Below are positions 1-11,454 of a stretch of DNA of 64,000 nt, in pieces; the stretch's first letter is position 1; every line of letters begins with the position of its first letter. Source of the stretch: Chrysopilus asiliformis (lineage: Eukaryota; Arthropoda; Insecta; Diptera; Rhagionidae); NCBI GenBank assembly GCA_964034945.1, contig OZ035960.1:17906403-17970402 (forward strand), written 5' to 3'. The position numbers and the translations under genes are program-made. Under the pieces are notes generated by a model that saw only the letters and a program-made list of their open reading frames with translations, ran no database searches and was not told where the DNA came from.

Positions 1-174
1 CCCCATACAAACGAAAACGTTTTTTTGTTAATATCTCAAAAACGGTGAATTTTATCAAAAAAGTCCAAGAACAAAAGTTTTTTAGAATACGATTCTACAT
101 AAAATTGCCATACATCAAAATTCGATTGGAACAAGTTTTAAAAAAATCTTATTGGAAAGATTGACTTCAAACTG
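1..174 (-). repeat. Fragment of dispersed repeat that elsewhere carries a GGAC array
   Basis: Read on the minus strand, this closely matches 32815-32990: the order of the motifs TTTTGATGTATGG, TTTATGTAGAATC, TTTTGATAA and CGTTTTTGAGATATT is the same. It is non-coding and runs off the left edge of the window. Similar monomers containing GATGTATGG occur near 44.2 and 24.4 kb, and shorter traces at 12.99, 18.44, 20.73 and 26.45 kb. Confidence 0.7.
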
Positions 175-184
175 AAATTTTGAT

Positions 185-706
185 ACAATTTTGTATTTTA
201 ATAAAAACGCACCCTAAAACTTTTTTTATGATCTGGCAATGCTAAAACGTCAGTCAGGGTTTACATTTTTATCATGGTGAAGTTCACGAACGAGCAACGT
301 TTGGAAATTATTAAAATTTACTACCGAAATTCTGAGTTGGTGGTCGCAATCGTGTAATCTCGAGAAATGGTCCGGTCGAATGGCCACTTCGCTTATGCGA
401 TTTAACGCCGTTGGATTTCTTTTTATGGGGTTATGTTAAGTCGTTGGTTTATGCCAACAAGCCAACAACGTTAGAGGAGCTCAGGAACAACATCGAACGC
501 GAAATTGCCAACGTTCCGGCCGATATGTGTGGAAGAGTGGTGGAAAATTGGTTCCAAAGAATCAATCAGTGCAAACGTGCTCGTTGTGGCCATATAAACG
601 ACATCGAATTTCATACTTAAATGTAACATACACCTGGAACTACACCTGGAATAAATTTCAGCCCGATATCTCAATTATTCTGTGTTTTATTTAAATACAA
701 AATTGT
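185..706 (+). mobile_element. Deleted mariner-type (IS630-Tc1-mariner) transposon, copy 1
   Basis: The ends are near-perfect inverted repeats starting ACAATTTTGTATTT. The remnant gene starts at 273 (MVKFTNEQRLEIIKIYYRNS), the N-terminal DNA-binding start of a mariner-like transposase. It then jumps directly to the C-terminal part, read from about 375 to 620. That part contains CDLTPLDFFLWGYVK, the signature around the last catalytic Asp, and the tail REIANVPADMCGRVVENW. The middle of the protein, including the first two catalytic aspartates, is missing, and the junction puts the two halves in different frames with a stop at about 354-356. The copy is dead. A sister copy at 61404-61905 carries a different deletion. 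I see no clear TA target duplication. Confidence 0.85.
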
Positions 707-1868
707 GATGTCCTTGTTTTGAAAATCGTCAGTTTTCAAAATTTTTGTGCAAACCTACGTAGTGGTAACTTTTGATGAAAAAAAGAATTATTGAAATCGG
801 CCCAACAGAACTGTATAACTAGGAATGTATAAAATACCTTTTTTTCCATGAAGAAATATTTTAAAATGTTTTTTTTACTGACAAAAAGTAAAATATATTA
901 ATTTTAGTTTACAAACAATCGTTTTTGTAAATATCTTCCTTGTTGTAACAAAATACATTACAGTGAAAGAAAAAAAAAATGGCAAAAATGTTTCTCCATG
1001 AAACTTCAACTACCACAAATCTGAAACTTTTTCATCATCCTTGCACTCAGAAGAGCAATTTGTGAAAACAATTACAACAAACTTGAAAATCTTAAAGAAT
1101 GAAAGAAAATAAGATCATAGTTAAAATTAAATATTTATATAGCAAGGTAACATAAGTTACAATAATGGAATATAGTTCGTAATGAATATTGCACCGGGTA
1201 AATGTTGAAAACTTTTCAGTTCAAGTTTACTCTATCAAACAAAAGTTTTCCAGTCGACGACACATTTACGTGAAAAATTTATACTGCATTATTCTCATAA
1301 AAAGAAAAGGTGTGAAAGTTTAACATTTTTTTTTTACTATGAAAATGTGTGTGTTTTTTTTTTATTCTTTTGGAATTGCAATTTTCGAAATTCTCCATTG
1401 CTTGTCTTCAAAAGAAATTAAAAACAACTTTTCTCCTAAAAGTTTTTGACTTCAGAAAGGATATTCCCTTCAGTGCAAACACGAATATCTTCGAAATGCA
1501 TATCACCCTAAGGTACAAAACGTGGGTGCAAAGTAAAAGACCGTACATAATGTTGAATAGTCGTTGACGGAAAATAATATTGATTGCTAAACCCATATTG
1601 TGTAAAATCTGGCACCGTTGAGATTTAACTTTAAATAATTGAACAGTTTTATCGTAAGTGAGTAAAACGATGTTGGCTGCCGACAAATGACTTGTATTCA
1701 AAAATCGGATGTGTTCATCAATTAGTTTATATATTGTCGGATTTCATGTAAATATTTTTAATGTATTTCAGCGATTGGGCGAACTAAAGACGAAACTTGA
1801 TCGGATACAAGAAGCCGAGCGGGAAGTATTTGGAGACGGATCCTGAAGTAGGCAAATACTTTAGACTG
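707..1868. other. AT-rich stretch, nothing recognised
   Basis: I see no coding region or terminal repeats. The short open frames on both strands have AT-driven composition and no motifs. Confidence 0.5.
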
Positions 1869-2032
1869 TAATGCTGGGTTTACACGAATGACAGATAATG
1901 ACAATCTGGCATAAAATCTGGCATCTGGCATTTTTCTGACAGAAATAATGACAAAAATGATACTATTTACACGATAATGACAATTTATGACAAAAAAATG
2001 ACAAATTTGTCATTCGTGTAAACGCAGCATTA
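1869..2032. mobile_element. MITE with TTTACACGAATGACA ends
   Basis: This is a 164-bp element whose ends are inverted copies: left TAATGCTGGGTTTACACGAA, right matching TAATGCTGCGTTTACACGAA, continuing into TGACA. If the element is taken to start at ATGCTG, it is flanked by TA on both sides, which would suit a Tc1/mariner relative. It is the same family as the fold-back at 22.1-22.5 kb. It has no coding capacity. Confidence 0.75.
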
Positions 2033-2066
2033 GTCATTGACCGCATGCAATTAGACGGGAGTTAAA

Positions 2067-2151
2067 AGGAGCATCCAAACGATAAATGTTACTTGAAACA
2101 TGAGTTATTCAAGTAAAATTGTCAAGTAACATTGATCGTGTGGAAGCGCCT
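2067..2151. mobile_element. Short MITE related to the one nested at 45.4 kb
   Basis: This is an 85-bp element with imperfect inverted ends (AGGAGCATCCAAACGAT against AGGCGCTTCCACACGAT). Its interior, including ACTTGAAACATGAG and TTGTCAAGTAACATTGA, matches the right half of 45409-45576. Confidence 0.6.
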
Positions 2152-2254
2152 AAAATGTCGGCGGTGGATTAAAGAAAGAAAGCGGGTAGATGGTTGTTAA
2201 ACTACATTTTTTATTAAATCTTAAGTCAATTGCATCAATAAGCAAAGTTTGATC

Positions 2255-2342
2255 ATATGTGATGGAAAGCTCTTTAAATTATGAAATTTTATGGAAAGCT
2301 TTCCATAAAATTTCATAATTTAAAGAGCTTTCCATCACATAT
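2255..2342. repeat. Perfect 88-bp palindrome without spacer
   Basis: Two 44-bp arms (2255-2298 and 2299-2342) are exact reverse complements meeting at GGAAAGCTTTCC, with no loop. Symmetry stops at 2254/2343. The sequence is non-coding. Confidence 0.95.
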
Positions 2343-2762
2343 TTAGAGGTCGTATAGGAGGTCTGCGTGAAAAAGCGTTACGATGGTAGGGGCCGAAATG
2401 GAAGAAGTAGAAAAGTAGGAAAAACAGGGGTTCTGAAAAGAGAAAAATTATCATAACTCTAACGTTCCTTGCTTGATTTTTTCTTGTTTTTCTCAAAAAC
2501 GATCCATTGTTCTCAAAATTGTTTAAAAATAATTTTGAATAGAATTTCACACAAATTTTGCTATCCAAAGAAAATACAGGTAAGCCAGACACCGGCTTCC
2601 AAGTGAATCAAACCTCTATAATTCAAAATATAGAGAACCAGAGATTTTTCGGCTTACACTCTAAACTAGACGCCCTTTTTCCAGTAAGTTTCTCAGTGAA
2701 ATTTTACACTGTTATCCTAGTAAAATTTACTGAACGACAGTAAAAATTACCTGAAACACAGT
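2343..2762. other. No gene recognised
   Basis: This is AT-rich non-coding sequence. I see neither terminal repeats nor protein motifs. Confidence 0.4.
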
Positions 2763-3265
2763 CAGGGTATTCACAGTCCTCTTTTAATTTTCGGTATTCG
2801 GTATTTTCGGTAATATTAAAAGACTGAAAATATTCTGCTGTGAACATCCCACAGCACAGATTTGAGAACAGCGCTTTTATTTGATACGTGACCAAATCAT
2901 GAACTGCGAATTTGATTGTAAAATATGTCACATACCTTTAAATCCATGTTTGATGTATTCTTTTAAATTTCTATTGTGGCAACGGCTTTCAAAATTGAAA
3001 AAATTTGCATCAGTCCGATGAGATTAACAAAAAGCCAGCGAGAAAATTTGACAACTAAAAACATTACTAGCGCCACCCGCGGTTGATTCTTGATACCGAA
3101 TAACCGGGCCGGAAAACACGACTCAAGGCATGTCTACAATTACCGAATCCGGTAATTCATTTTTACATGAAACAAATTACCGTCTCGATAAAAATCTGTT
3201 AAATTTGACTGAATTACCGAGCGGTAAATTTACTCGCAATTTAAAAGAGGACTGTGAATACCCTG
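2763..3265 (-). mobile_element. hAT-like non-autonomous element, CAGGGTATTCAC ends
   Basis: This is a 503-bp element with a 25-bp terminal inverted repeat beginning CAGGGTATTCACAGTCCTCT. CAGGG ends suggest hAT, but the 8 bp on either side do not match well, so the class is uncertain. On the minus strand an ATG at 2947 in a good start context is followed after four codons (MDLK) by GTATGT, a textbook splice donor. This looks like a leftover first exon of a parent transposase gene. A truncated sister copy lies at 27406-28105. Confidence 0.7.
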
Positions 3266-6200
3266 AATATGTTTTACGGAAAATACCCTAACTCTTTGCA
3301 TGGAAATTACTAATTTCATCCCAGTTTAAAGAATAGTACGCTCCTTAATAAATGAAAAAAAAAACTTTAGTTTCACCCAAAAAAAAAAAGACAAGTTTTC
3401 TATTACTAGAAATCGAACCCCCATTTTTATATGGAGTTGGTGTTTCCTGCAATGCGATTTCTTACTATGCGGAATTTTCCAGGAACCTAACTACCGTGTA
3501 AAAACAAAATTATGAAAATTTTTAAAGTTATCGAAAGTCCAGCTTACACAGTTTTCACTATAGTATCATATACGAAGTTTCTTTTCCTTTCCCCTCTGGG
3601 CACCCATATATGAAGATATGAGCAGTGGTTTTTGAGTTAGAGCTTTTAAGATCGAGATTTAATTTTTGGCTAAGATTTTTAACTTTGATTTTTATTTTCA
3701 ATTTTCCGGAAAAGGTTCGAAAATCAACAACTCAAGGAAATCTACTTCGTAGGGCAAAAAATGAGACGTGAAATTTGTTCCAAACGATATTCTTTTCAAT
3801 CGGGAGAAAAAATTTCACTGAACTGTAAAGAACAGACCAGGAATCTATCCGTATTTCTGTACATCATTGGAATGTCCTTTAAACGAACTTTTTATTAAAT
3901 TCTTTTTGAGATGAAAAAAAATTTGAATTTTAAAATTTTCGTGAACACAATGCACATCTCTGGGTTTACAACAATACAAAACCTAAAAACTCTACAAGAG
4001 CGAACGAAAAAATTGAACGAAAAGAAAGCATGACTCCTTGCATCTTAGTTTTAGGTAAGGCGCGTAGTTCGACATGTTCCTTGAATGGTCCTTTATTGTT
4101 GGCTGTCATAGAAAGCACTCGGTGCTGCACTAAAAACATTATCAAACTCGAACCTGATCAAAAGCGTCTCCGTTCGACCCGCATCTCACCGGGCGACAGT
4201 ATTGCATCAAGGCGATTCACAATGTATTTTCAGGGGCGCATTATACTGAAAATTTGAATCAAAATTTCTAGACATTTTTCTGGTCTTTTTCTCATCATAC
4301 TCAAACGTTTTCAATAGCTTCTTATTCAGTAGCGAATTCCCTTTTTTTTCTCTCTTGTGAGCTTACAGCAACCCATCTATAATGCTCATAATATGAACTC
4401 TTGGGTGCGACATACGAGTATATGCTGCTTTCTTTATTATAAGCATGAATTTTCTTTTCGCAATATAGATATGTGCTTTGTAGATTTTTTCAATGAAATG
4501 TTCACCCATCAGACACAGAAAATAAGATGACGAAGGATAGAAATAAGGGGACGAAATAACACCCGCTATAAATTTTTTAATATACACCAGGCACGCCAAC
4601 TATGGCAGCTTTACTCGTTCTCTTAGTAAATTTTCTAGAAGAAAAAATGGAAAATCTCCTTTGAAAGGAAAGAATATTACGCTCAAGTGTTCCCTGTGGC
4701 GCATAACGCCGTCAATTTTACCGTTCAAGTAAGACGGGAATCGCAAAAGGACTACTACTGATACTTCATCCTTTTCACTACTGCCCCCCTTGTTCTCTTC
4801 AATATATAGTCATTTATACTTATACGGTATGGTAAGCTAACAACCATATAAGAAAAAGTGGCAGGATGTCCCAAAGTACAGTTCCCGTAAGTATGAGCAT
4901 GTATCCTTCGACTCCTTTACGTATAGGGAATTTTCCAGCATTAGTATCAGTCTCATGTCAGTATTATGACATAGAATCACATTTCGAAACCAAATCAAGC
5001 TAGAAATGTGCGACGTTTCTTCTGTTTTTTTTCTCGGCCTAAACTGACAATTTTTTTCCAAAAGGACTTTTCTAACAAAACTTTGCGTAACTCTATCAAT
5101 ATTTGTGGATATCTACATGCGTACAGATACATTTAGCATTTTATTGTTATTTCAAAAATAAAAAAATAAATTAAGCGAATTCTATTTTATTCGTTTTATT
5201 CATATCTTCAAAACTGAACATCGAGATATCAGCAAAATGTATAATAATACGACATCTAGGATGAGATTCCGCTGGGATAGATTGACACTTTAAATGGCAA
5301 CTACTATGGAAGGAGTCGCTGCTTATTGAATATTGCAAATCGATTCAGTATTATTTGTACTTTGGGAGACTTAATACTTCGCCAAGGACTTCGATCGACT
5401 TATGTTGTATTTCGTTCCAATACGCTTACACAATTTGTTTTGGTTTAGAAATTGGGGCTTAGGGTAGCAAATTGTACGGCACGTGGAATCGTAAATGTGA
5501 AGAACACTCAAGAAATTCAGGGAATTGATAGGCTGTATTTCAGTTAATTTGTAATTAATCGGTTTCTATATCAATTTTACCTAAAAAAAATCAACTTGCA
5601 AAACTGTTTAATACAAGAAGCCGAGAAAACTTTTGTTTGAAAATTCGTTTTAAAAAAATCCACAATATTTCAGAAATACGATTTTTTTTAATTCGTATTC
5701 AGTAGGTACCTAATGTTTTTTTCAGCGCGAAAATTTCCTAAATTTTTACAAATGATTCCATTTTCAGAAAAAAATTGGTTAAGTCCCATAAGATTAGGTT
5801 TGCCATAACAAGTGTTAGAAAACTAGGACTCATGAGCGAAAAATGTCGTACATAGTGATCAAAACCGATACACTTAGATTATAAAGAAAAATACTTAAGG
5901 TCAAATGTTAAAACCATTAATTTTATTATAATAGACGCAACAGAGAAACATCTGTTGCTATTCCTTCTTTCCTCTGTTTGGGTTGACTATAAAACAATTT
6001 TATAAAGCAAAACATGTTTCACAAACAAAAATATACAAAAAGCCTCGCAAGCAAACCGTTTTAATGAAAGTCAGGTGCCGCAGTTAGATTATTCTCGAAA
6101 AAATGCGCCGCAGCCGAAAACCTGAAATCCCCATACTCCACGTTTTGTGTCTCTTGACATCTTGGTTCAAAGAAAACTTCTTATTAGGCTCGAAATTCCC

Positions 6201-6799
6201 TGGACACGCTTACAAATCCGGATACATTTAAAATACGCCCGTAAAGGCCCCATGTGGCTTTATAAAGAGGAGATGTCCGGATAGAAGAGGATGGAATGCA
6301 ACCCTATATAAAAAGGATAACGCAAATATCTTTTTTCCTTTTATTTTCGAGGAAATCAACCTTCGGGGGTTTTTGAAGTCGCTGATCATGAATGTGATGT
6401 CTAAATTTTGAATTTTGTTACCCGAAAGTCCTGTAAGGAAATGCAATCTCCTTAAAAGTTATTGAGAACGTAATTTCTAGATTTTTTTCTGTACTTCTAA
6501 AGCGTTTACGTACAGTAACGTACAGTATTTTCAAAAAAAATGTTGAAAAAAAAAATTGAAAAGTCATTTGATAATCAACAACATCCATTCTCTTGAATTA
6601 TTACCTTTTGGAATTAAATACGATTCAAATCTATCTATCAACACTCAACTCGATTCAGTCACGAATATAAATTAAAACATCCTACAATAAAGTGCTAATA
6701 CTTAATTTCCGAAGGTTTTGTTACAAAACCCAATTTGTGAAGGTTTCCACCTTACATCAATTGCATAAACGTACAATTACGAGCGTCGATTGATAAGTT
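3266..6799. other. 3.5 kb with no recognisable gene
   Basis: This is AT-rich sequence. The open frames up to about 78 codons (for example near 4030-4257 and 4363-4599) show no domain, signal peptide or convincing splice structure. Confidence 0.4.
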
Positions 6800-6962
6800 T
6801 TTATACCCGTATGGTGAAACCAAAGGGCATACTAAAAGATCCCGTCATCACACACAAAAATGAATTACACCAGTGTGTTTAGAATGATAAAAATAATTAA
6901 TTTTTGCATGTCCGTCCGTCTCTCCGTCTGTCCGTCCGGCTGTCTGTCCGTCTGTCCGTCTG
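6800..6962 (-). mobile_element. Truncated copy of GTCC-array repeat family
   Basis: Starting with TTATACCCGTATGGTGAAAC, this is the reverse complement of the right end of the element at 32768-33344: the tail with ATCCCGTCATCACACA, TTTAGAATGATAAAAATAAT and TTTTTGCATGTCCGTCC. It ends in a degenerate GTCC/GTCT array. Only one end of the element is present. Confidence 0.7.
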
Positions 6963-7009
6963 TGGCGCCGAGGGAGCAGCGAAAGGAGTGCCAAAATCGC
7001 CATTAGCTG

Positions 7010-7281
7010 CACTCAGAAAAATGTTCACGTCAACTTTTTATCAGGTTAACTCTGTCCTTACAGAGGTGTCTGTAAGCCAGCTAGCGGTCAGAGTTAACCT
7101 ATCTAAGGTCAACTCGTGCAGCTCCCAATGCCCTACTTCATCTGCTGGTGGCTTAATTTCAGAATTTCTCCGACCACAGGTCAACTCAGTTTTACTTGCC
7201 CACATGCAGGCGAACGCGCGCCTGCCCGAGGCCAATTACGCCGTATGTAGGTCGTCGAGTTAGCCTCCATTTTTCTGAGTA
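7010..7281 (+). mobile_element. 272-bp CACT-ended element, copy A
   Basis: Terminal inverted repeats CACTCAGAAAAATG, with the last base here mutated from G to A. A 2-bp target duplication TG flanks it (7008-7009, 7282-7283). It is one of four copies of exactly 272 bp in the window. CACT ends, 2-bp duplication and repeated subterminal AGGTCAACT motifs resemble the CMC (EnSpm/CACTA) superfamily. The interior carries a stem-loop, with the arms CTTACAGA/TCTGTAAG inside a longer inverted repeat, GGTTAACTCTGACC/GGTCAGAGTTAACC in copy C. It encodes no transposase. Confidence 0.85.
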
Positions 7282-7507
7282 TGGCTGTAAATTTTAAATG
7301 AGTAAATGAGTACAAAAAATTCGAACGGGTGATTCGCAACAGGATCAAAATTTTCCTCCCTAATTTGGTAAATTTGCAGGGCATCAATTTAAACGACGCG
7401 GCGCCGCCATTTAGAAACATTCGGGAGTTCAATGTTTTAGATTCGGAACCCACAAAGGACAAAACATGAAGATACGATTTTCTAACAAATATTAGGTGAA
7501 TTTAAGG

Positions 7508-7706
7508 TAGGATTCCCATTCCAACCTCTTTCCCCAGACATGATCCTTTATTTGAGGCGTCCGGGAAATTTTTTTTAAAGGTGGACTGTTTTAGGGCTGA
7601 ATTTTGCTGCCTTGGACGTAATTCAAAAAGAATAAAAAAAAACCCCTCGGACGCCTCTAAATAGAGGACAGGATCTGGGGAAATAGATGGTGGGATGGCA
7701 ACCCTA
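7508..7706. mobile_element. hAT-like MITE (TAGGRTTSCCATYCCA ends)
   Basis: The ends are TAGGATTCCCATTCCA and the inverted form of TAGGGTTGCCATCCCA; the symmetry continues into TTTCCCCAGA and GAGGCGTCCG. It is flanked by ATTTAAGG (7500-7507) and ATTTAAAG (7707-7714), an 8-bp duplication with one difference, as expected for hAT elements. Confidence 0.75.
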
Positions 7707-7721
7707 ATTTAAAGGTATATT

Positions 7722-7969
7722 CAGAGCCGTATTAACAAGTTTGAGCGCCCTGGGCTAAATAAAATTTTGCACCCTTACATAGTTTTATTGTAAAAATTCA
7801 ATTTTTTTTTTTAAATATTCTTTAATTCAAAACACAGTACCTACTAACTTAAATTACAGATACGCTAAATATAAAGAAAATTAAAAAAAAGCAATCAAAA
7901 TTTCATCGCCTCGGATCGATGGCGCCCCTGGGCTGTAGCCCAATTAGCCCTATGGTTAATTGGGCCTTG
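7722..7969. mobile_element. hAT-like MITE with perfect 8-bp duplication
   Basis: The element runs from CAGAGCCG to GGCCTTG, flanked by a perfect 8-bp duplication GGTATATT (7714-7721 and 7970-7977). Its ends share an imperfect inverted repeat around ATTAAC and GCGCCC. Its left duplication touches the right duplication of the preceding hAT-like MITE. Confidence 0.65.
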
Positions 7970-7977
7970 GGTATATT

Positions 7978-10900
7978 TGAACTTGGCATTTAAAAATATT
8001 CGCCTGCGGCCCAACAATTTCTACTAGTATGCATTTTTTACATAAAAATTTTGACTACGATGCAATTTTTGTTATTCACCGAAGAGCAACATAATTACAA
8101 ACAAAAATCGAGACAAATCTCTTCTCTCTGATCGGTTTTTCAAAATTTCAAAGCATACATAAAAATTCTTTATATCATTTTACAAAGAGATGAAGCACAA
8201 AATACAGGTTTCACCCGTGCGCCGCTTTGCCTTGGCACTGCGCTGGACATTCATGTGTTTTTTATGCATGTGTTTTTTATGCAGGAATGCCACAAGAGCA
8301 AAATCCTCCCAATACGAATAATGGCATCCGTCAAATTGGTGATTAACATATGGCGTAACAACATTTGTTTACCGCTAACGTCAAGTTTCACGTAAATGCT
8401 TCTAGGATTAACTTAAAATTTCTACAAATTATAAAAATATAGAAATATTTTTTAGATTGACTTTTAAGAAGCCCAAACTCTGATTAAAACTCTACAATTT
8501 TTACCCACTCAAGTAAATTTCAACTTACTAGATCGTTTATCTATTTTGTAAACTGATCAATAAGTCCTCGTGCACTCATATTTACACAGAAATTGTCGTT
8601 GTTGGGTGAAATCTAGTACAACAAAGAATGACAGACTTTGATTTTGAAGTAAATTTACGTCTTTTAGCTATAACACAGGTATAGTCATCATGCCATGTCA
8701 TCTGCTATGAGATAGGTTCCAATTTCCAACCCGCCAACCATCTACAATACGGTTTTTTCGTGAATGCCAAGGTAACATAGAATTCATCCTTCAGAACAAA
8801 ATCATAGGGACTCCGAAAAAAAACACCAAATCCACCTGATAGGTACTTGTATGTACAGATATAGACAGGACAGTCAAACAGCAGAGCTTGAGCACTCTGC
8901 AGAGGTGTTATAAGAATAGATATTCGTTGATTCTTTCCCGTTTCTGTAACAATTCGATTCACCTCTAGTACCAACAGCCAAGAGCGTCAAAATCACCTGC
9001 TTACCCTACCATCAGTATAGATCGGAGAAAACCACTTCACGTCAAAGTGTGAAGGGAAAAGGATGGTTAACAATGATTTTGTGTTGGTGAAATCCCGTAG
9101 GAGTCTTAAAAATCCATTAAAGGGCAATTTGTAATAAGAACACGTTTCTGGTATATCATGAAAACTATTATGTGACATCACAAGTGGCTTTTGAACTGAG
9201 TAATTTGTAAAACAAAATTACAGACTTTTCACGTAAAGTGGCACAGTATGATCACAGCATAGAGTAAATAAACTCGAGCATTAGATGAGAAGATTAATCT
9301 TGATATTGAGGTGAATTACAACAAACCGAAAATAAAAACAAGGGAAAAAAATTTCAAAGCAACAAAAACAGGTTAAGCTCTATGGATTATCTCATTTTAT
9401 CGGTTATTTGTTTTCAGTTCAATGATAAACATAAGAAAAATTGTAAATAAATGAGAAAATGTTGCGGGGAAAATCGATTTCCCGTTTACATTCAACATTG
9501 TTAAATTTAATATGAAGTTTTCAAATGAAATTCTCAAGTACACCGAAGACCATTCTTATTGAATGAAATTGTTTCTTCAAAAGTTTTTTTTTCTTTGCTG
9601 GTTCTTTTTGAAATCATTGTTTATTTTTATGATTTGTAAGCTTTGTTTAATGTTTTGTATTTTCAGAAAATCGTAATTGACCTGCATTTTGTACGTAAGC
9701 CATAAGGACATTCTGTATATAAAAAAAAACTCTACAGAAATCATAATTTCAACGATTTGCACGCCAAACGGTTTTTAATCTCAACTTATGTACTTTTAAA
9801 TCTTTTAGATTAAATTTAATTTCTCATTGTTTAAGGATTTGCTTTAGTCATTCTCTTTTAATACATACGGAGGTCCGTTTGGTCACAAGGATATTCAAAT
9901 TTTCAGTCGTTTAAGAAATGTTATTACGAATTTTAATGGTTAAGAAAACTCAGCGACAATTTCTCATAAGGAGTTGTCCATTGAAAAAGTCCACTTCTAA
10001 GAGAAAGGGGGGATGGGGTTGGTGGGGGTGGGGGGAAGTCAGTTACTGTAGAGTGTGACGACAATATAAAACTGCATTTAAAAAGTCCCGACAAAGCTTT
10101 ACGCATCGATCCAAAATCAGCTTGACTTTTTTAATGGACAGCATCCAAGAAATATTGGGAAATTATAATGGGGCGCATAAAATGCAAACGAATTTATAAA
10201 AACTCTCTCCAATTCCATTTTAATGTATGGAAAAGTGATGTCATATTCTAAACACTTTTTGTCTTAACTACTGTGACACCTACATATATAATAGAGTGTG
10301 CCAAAAACCAAAAATTTCGAATTTCAAATGCGGCTAGCGCTGAAAAGTGGCACTGCGATAACCCTGACAAAATTTCAAAAATTTGGAAAAAAAATTACCA
10401 TTTTCCAAAATTGTTAACTAGAGCTTAATCAGTTGAACCGTTCCGAAGCTACAAATAATTAAAGTTTACATGATTTCGGCTTTTCCCCGATTTTGACCAC
10501 CTGCTCTGCCCACCTTACTTTATAAGCCGCACCCTGGATAAGAAGCCGGAAATCTGTCTAAGCCGGACAAATATCCTGGTTCCATGCGATTCCGTCTTAA
10601 ATATGTTTCACTGTATTTGTTTTTAAAAATTAACCGTTTTCGAGAATATAATCGAAAAAACCTTTCATAGTTAAGTGGGAAAAACGGGGAGTGATTCAAA
10701 TTCAAAGTTTCTGGATATGATTTGGCTTTTTATAAAAGCCAACTCTGTGATAAATTGCAATTTTCGGTTTGAATTAGAGTTCAAAAATTCCGAAAGACTT
10801 TTTAAAAGATATTTCATTTTAGTTTCTGATTTTTCATTAAAAAAAATTAATTAATTAAAAACTGATTATTTTTTTTTAAATAAAAGCTTGAACTTCTTCA

Positions 10901-11066
10901 AAATATACTAAAAATGAAAAAAACAATTTTTTTTTGCCCCCATTTACACTTGCGGTTTCTCCGCGAATTTTATTTATCTATCGCAGAATAAATTCACTTA
11001 GCAAAATTTGTCAAAATTTCAATTTATTCCTTTTTATATAAAAAAATCAAGTTCGGGCGTCTTTTA
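7978..11066. other. 3 kb without gene; G-rich run near 10.0 kb
   Basis: AT-rich, non-coding. A 15-bp direct repeat CATGTGTTTTTTATG occurs twice near 8253-8282. The only distinctive stretch is the G-rich run at 10007-10035, listed separately. A monomer related to the dispersed GATGTATGG-type repeats may lie around 10.2 kb. Confidence 0.4.
10007..10035 (+). other. G-quadruplex-type G-run cluster
   Basis: Four runs of at least four Gs (6, 4, 5 and 6) are separated by spacers of 2, 5 and 1 bases. This satisfies the usual G-quadruplex pattern in an otherwise AT-rich region. Its role is unknown. Confidence 0.7.
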
Positions 11067-11451
11067 AGGTGCCGCCCCACATGAGAGTAAATGCCGGCGA
11101 GAACCTCTCGATAGCAGCTACTCGCAATTGGACACGTCTCTGAGAGTCGCTCGCCGAAACTCGCAAAAACTCGCGAGCTAGTTTCTGCGAGCTGTCAAAA
11201 GTGATTCTACTCTCTAGTCGACACGTACCCACTGAACTCTCGGGGAGTTGCTCGCCAGAAACGAACGGCGTATAAATTTCGCTAGTAGCTCTCGAGAACT
11301 CGCCAAAGCTAGATGTCAAAAAAACCAAGATATTGGTCTTGAAAAGAGAAAAATCGCCGAAATTAACTCTCAAATGGACAACCTCCTACGAGTAACTCTC
11401 GAGAGTTTTTGAGAGTTACTCGCGTATTTACTCTCATGTGGAGCGGCACCT
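11067..11451. mobile_element. Harbinger-like MITE (AGGTGCCGCYCCACATGAGA ends), copy 1
   Basis: This 385-bp element has long inverted ends, AGGTGCCGCYCCACATGAGA then GTAAAT. It is flanked by TTA on both sides (11064-11066, 11452-11454), the 3-bp TWA duplication usual for PIF/Harbinger. The interior is unusually GC-rich for this window and is packed with ACTCTC/GAGAGT and ACTCGC repeats. The open frame through it on the minus strand is a by-product of this repeat structure. A second copy lies at 58138-58512. Confidence 0.75.
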
Positions 11452-11454
11452 TTA

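Noticed and set aside
11047..11373. 108-codon frame (minus), repeated at 58189-58443
   Set aside because: It spans a Harbinger-like MITE and reads through its ACTCTC/GAGAGT repeats; the second copy has indels that change the frame.
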